Of a stretch of DNA of 5,978 nt, positions 5,377-5,978 are shown piece after piece. Origin of the DNA: Candidatus Aminicenantota bacterium (GTDB lineage: Bacteria; Acidobacteriota; Aminicenantia; Aminicenantales; Aminicenantaceae). The notes beneath the pieces were generated by a model. It made no database searches. It was not told where the DNA came from and worked only from the letters and a program-made list of their open reading frames with translations. The position numbers were made by a program, and so were the translations under genes. Position 1 is the first letter of the stretch. Each line of letters opens with the position of its first letter. The stretch spans positions 1 through 5,978 of the forward strand of contig DAOWCB010000097.1 in assembly GCA_030633795.1 (NCBI GenBank). Reading direction: 5' to 3'.

Positions 5377-5586
5377 ATGAAAAAAAGCGTTTTATTCCTG
5401 ATCCGTGGATACAAATCCGTTTTTTCTCCAATTTTGGGGCAACACTGCCGGTACCTCCCAACCTGTTCGATGTACACCTATGAGGCCATTGAAAAATATG
5501 GTTTACTCAAAGGAATGATCTTAGGAACCAAAAGGCTCATCCGTTGCCATCCTTTCCGCCCAGGAGGAGTCGATCCCGTTCCCTAA
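5377..5586 (+). CDS. yidD: Membrane protein insertion efficiency factor YidD
   Basis: This encodes 69 residues, near the usual 70-85. YidD is a small, membrane-associated protein thought to help YidC-dependent insertion of inner-membrane proteins. The N-terminus MKKSVLFLIRGYKSVFSPIL is amphipathic. The family signature follows: CRYLPTCSMYTYEAIEKYG (Cys24, Cys30) and RLIRCHPFRPGGVDPVP (Cys57), so all three conserved cysteines and the terminal DPVP are present. The frame is open far upstream into rnpA, but the family always starts just before this hydrophobic segment, so the ATG at 5377 is chosen. It sits five bases after rnpA and eleven bases before yidC, as expected for the cluster. Confidence 0.95.
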   Translation: MKKSVLFLIRGYKSVFSPILGQHCRYLPTCSMYTYEAIEKYGLLKGMILGTKRLIRCHPFRPGGVDPVP

Positions 5587-5590
5587 AGGA
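5585..5590 (+). promoter_or_regulatory. Ribosome-binding site of yidC
   Basis: AAAGGA overlaps the yidD stop codon and lies seven bases before the ATG at 5598. It fixes the yidC start and suggests re-initiation by ribosomes finishing yidD. Confidence 0.6.
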
Positions 5591-5597
5591 CCTTCCC

Positions 5598-5978
5598 ATG
5601 GAAAAAAGATTATTATTAGCCATTGTTTTATCTTTCGGGGTGCTGTTTCTGTATCAGCTTGTTTTTAAACCCTCTCAACAACCTGTTTCTGAACTTGCCG
5701 CGGACATAGAAAAAGCACCCGAACAAAAATCCGTTCCACAGCTCCAGGAGAAGCCTACGGAAACCCCCACCGAGCAAGAATTTCAGGCTGCTGAAGCCGA
5801 GACAGAACAGGATATCATCGTGGACACACCTTTGTACCGTGCTGTCTGGAACAACAGAGGGGCACAGCTGGAAAGCTGGCGGTTGAAAGAATACAAAGAC
5901 GATAATCAAGAAAACCTCGAACTGATTTCGGCCAGGTCTGCAGAATTGGGCCGATATCCCTTCCTCCTGCTCACAGAC
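5598..5978 (+). CDS. yidC: Membrane protein insertase YidC (3' partial)
   Basis: The first 127 codons are present; the gene runs off the window. YidC inserts and folds inner-membrane proteins, alone or with SecYEG. MEKRLLLAIVLSFGVLFLYQ is the first membrane segment (about 4-22), the opening seen in Gram-negative YidC proteins. A Pro/Gln/Glu-rich linker follows (about 24-72), then the start of the periplasmic P1 beta domain: DIIVDTPLYRAVWNNRGAQL (about 73-92), then SWRLKEYKD. This P1 domain is found in two-membrane bacteria and absent from the Gram-positive form, which supports the organism type. The conserved insertase domain itself lies beyond the window. It is the last visible gene of the rpmH cluster, next to its partner yidD. 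Confidence 0.95.
   Translation, partial: MEKRLLLAIVLSFGVLFLYQLVFKPSQQPVSELAADIEKAPEQKSVPQLQEKPTETPTEQEFQAAEAETEQDIIVDTPLYRAVWNNRGAQLESWRLKEYKDDNQENLELISARSAELGRYPFLLLTD

Noticed and set aside
5628..5909. Minus-strand open frame across yidC
   Set aside because: Antisense to the clear YidC N-terminus; no domain signal.

Overview
The window looks like an ordinary chromosomal housekeeping region of a Gram-negative (two-membrane) bacterium. Evidence for two membranes: the tail of an outer-membrane beta-barrel-like protein, a TolC-type protein, a lipoprotein signal, and a YidC with a long periplasmic N-terminal region. The lineage cannot be fixed from sequence alone. A DUF5916-type outer-membrane protein, a divergent Hfq and a CarD-family regulator together suggest the Acidobacteriota/Aminicenantes area as a low-confidence guess. 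Base composition is moderate and looks even across the window. I see no insertion sequence, phage gene, CRISPR array, tRNA or rRNA.

Left part (1-1561, plus strand): the last 47 codons of a probable DUF5916-family outer-membrane protein, then a half-length TolC-family protein (213-872), then an SGNH/GDSL hydrolase with a lipoprotein-type signal (899-1561). This is the accessory, cell-envelope part of the window and holds the oddest gene, the TolC protein that stops after one repeat.

Middle (1558-3708, plus strand): a good sigma70-like promoter, overlapping the SGNH stop codon, starts an operon of a divergent Hfq/Sm-like RNA chaperone, pdxA (vitamin B6 synthesis) and an exonuclease III gene. 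hfq and pdxA overlap by ATGA; pdxA and xth are 9 bases apart. The xth 3' end overlaps the 3' end of smpB on the other strand by 17 bases.

Minus-strand pair (4756 down to 3692): a CarD-family RNA polymerase-binding regulator followed by smpB (trans-translation). carD has a near-consensus promoter so close to its ATG that its mRNA should be almost leaderless.

Right part (4829-5978, plus strand): from a second strong promoter, back to back with that of carD, runs the classic cluster rpmH-rnpA-yidD-yidC: ribosomal protein L34, the RNase P protein, a membrane-insertion helper and the membrane insertase (cut by the window edge). The dnaA/oriC segment that precedes this cluster in many bacteria is absent; carD takes its place.

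I did not find a convincing new biological system. The points most worth checking are the half-length TolC protein, the divergent Hfq coupled to pdxA, the near-leaderless carD transcript facing the rpmH promoter, and residue changes in the SGNH hydrolase and SmpB.
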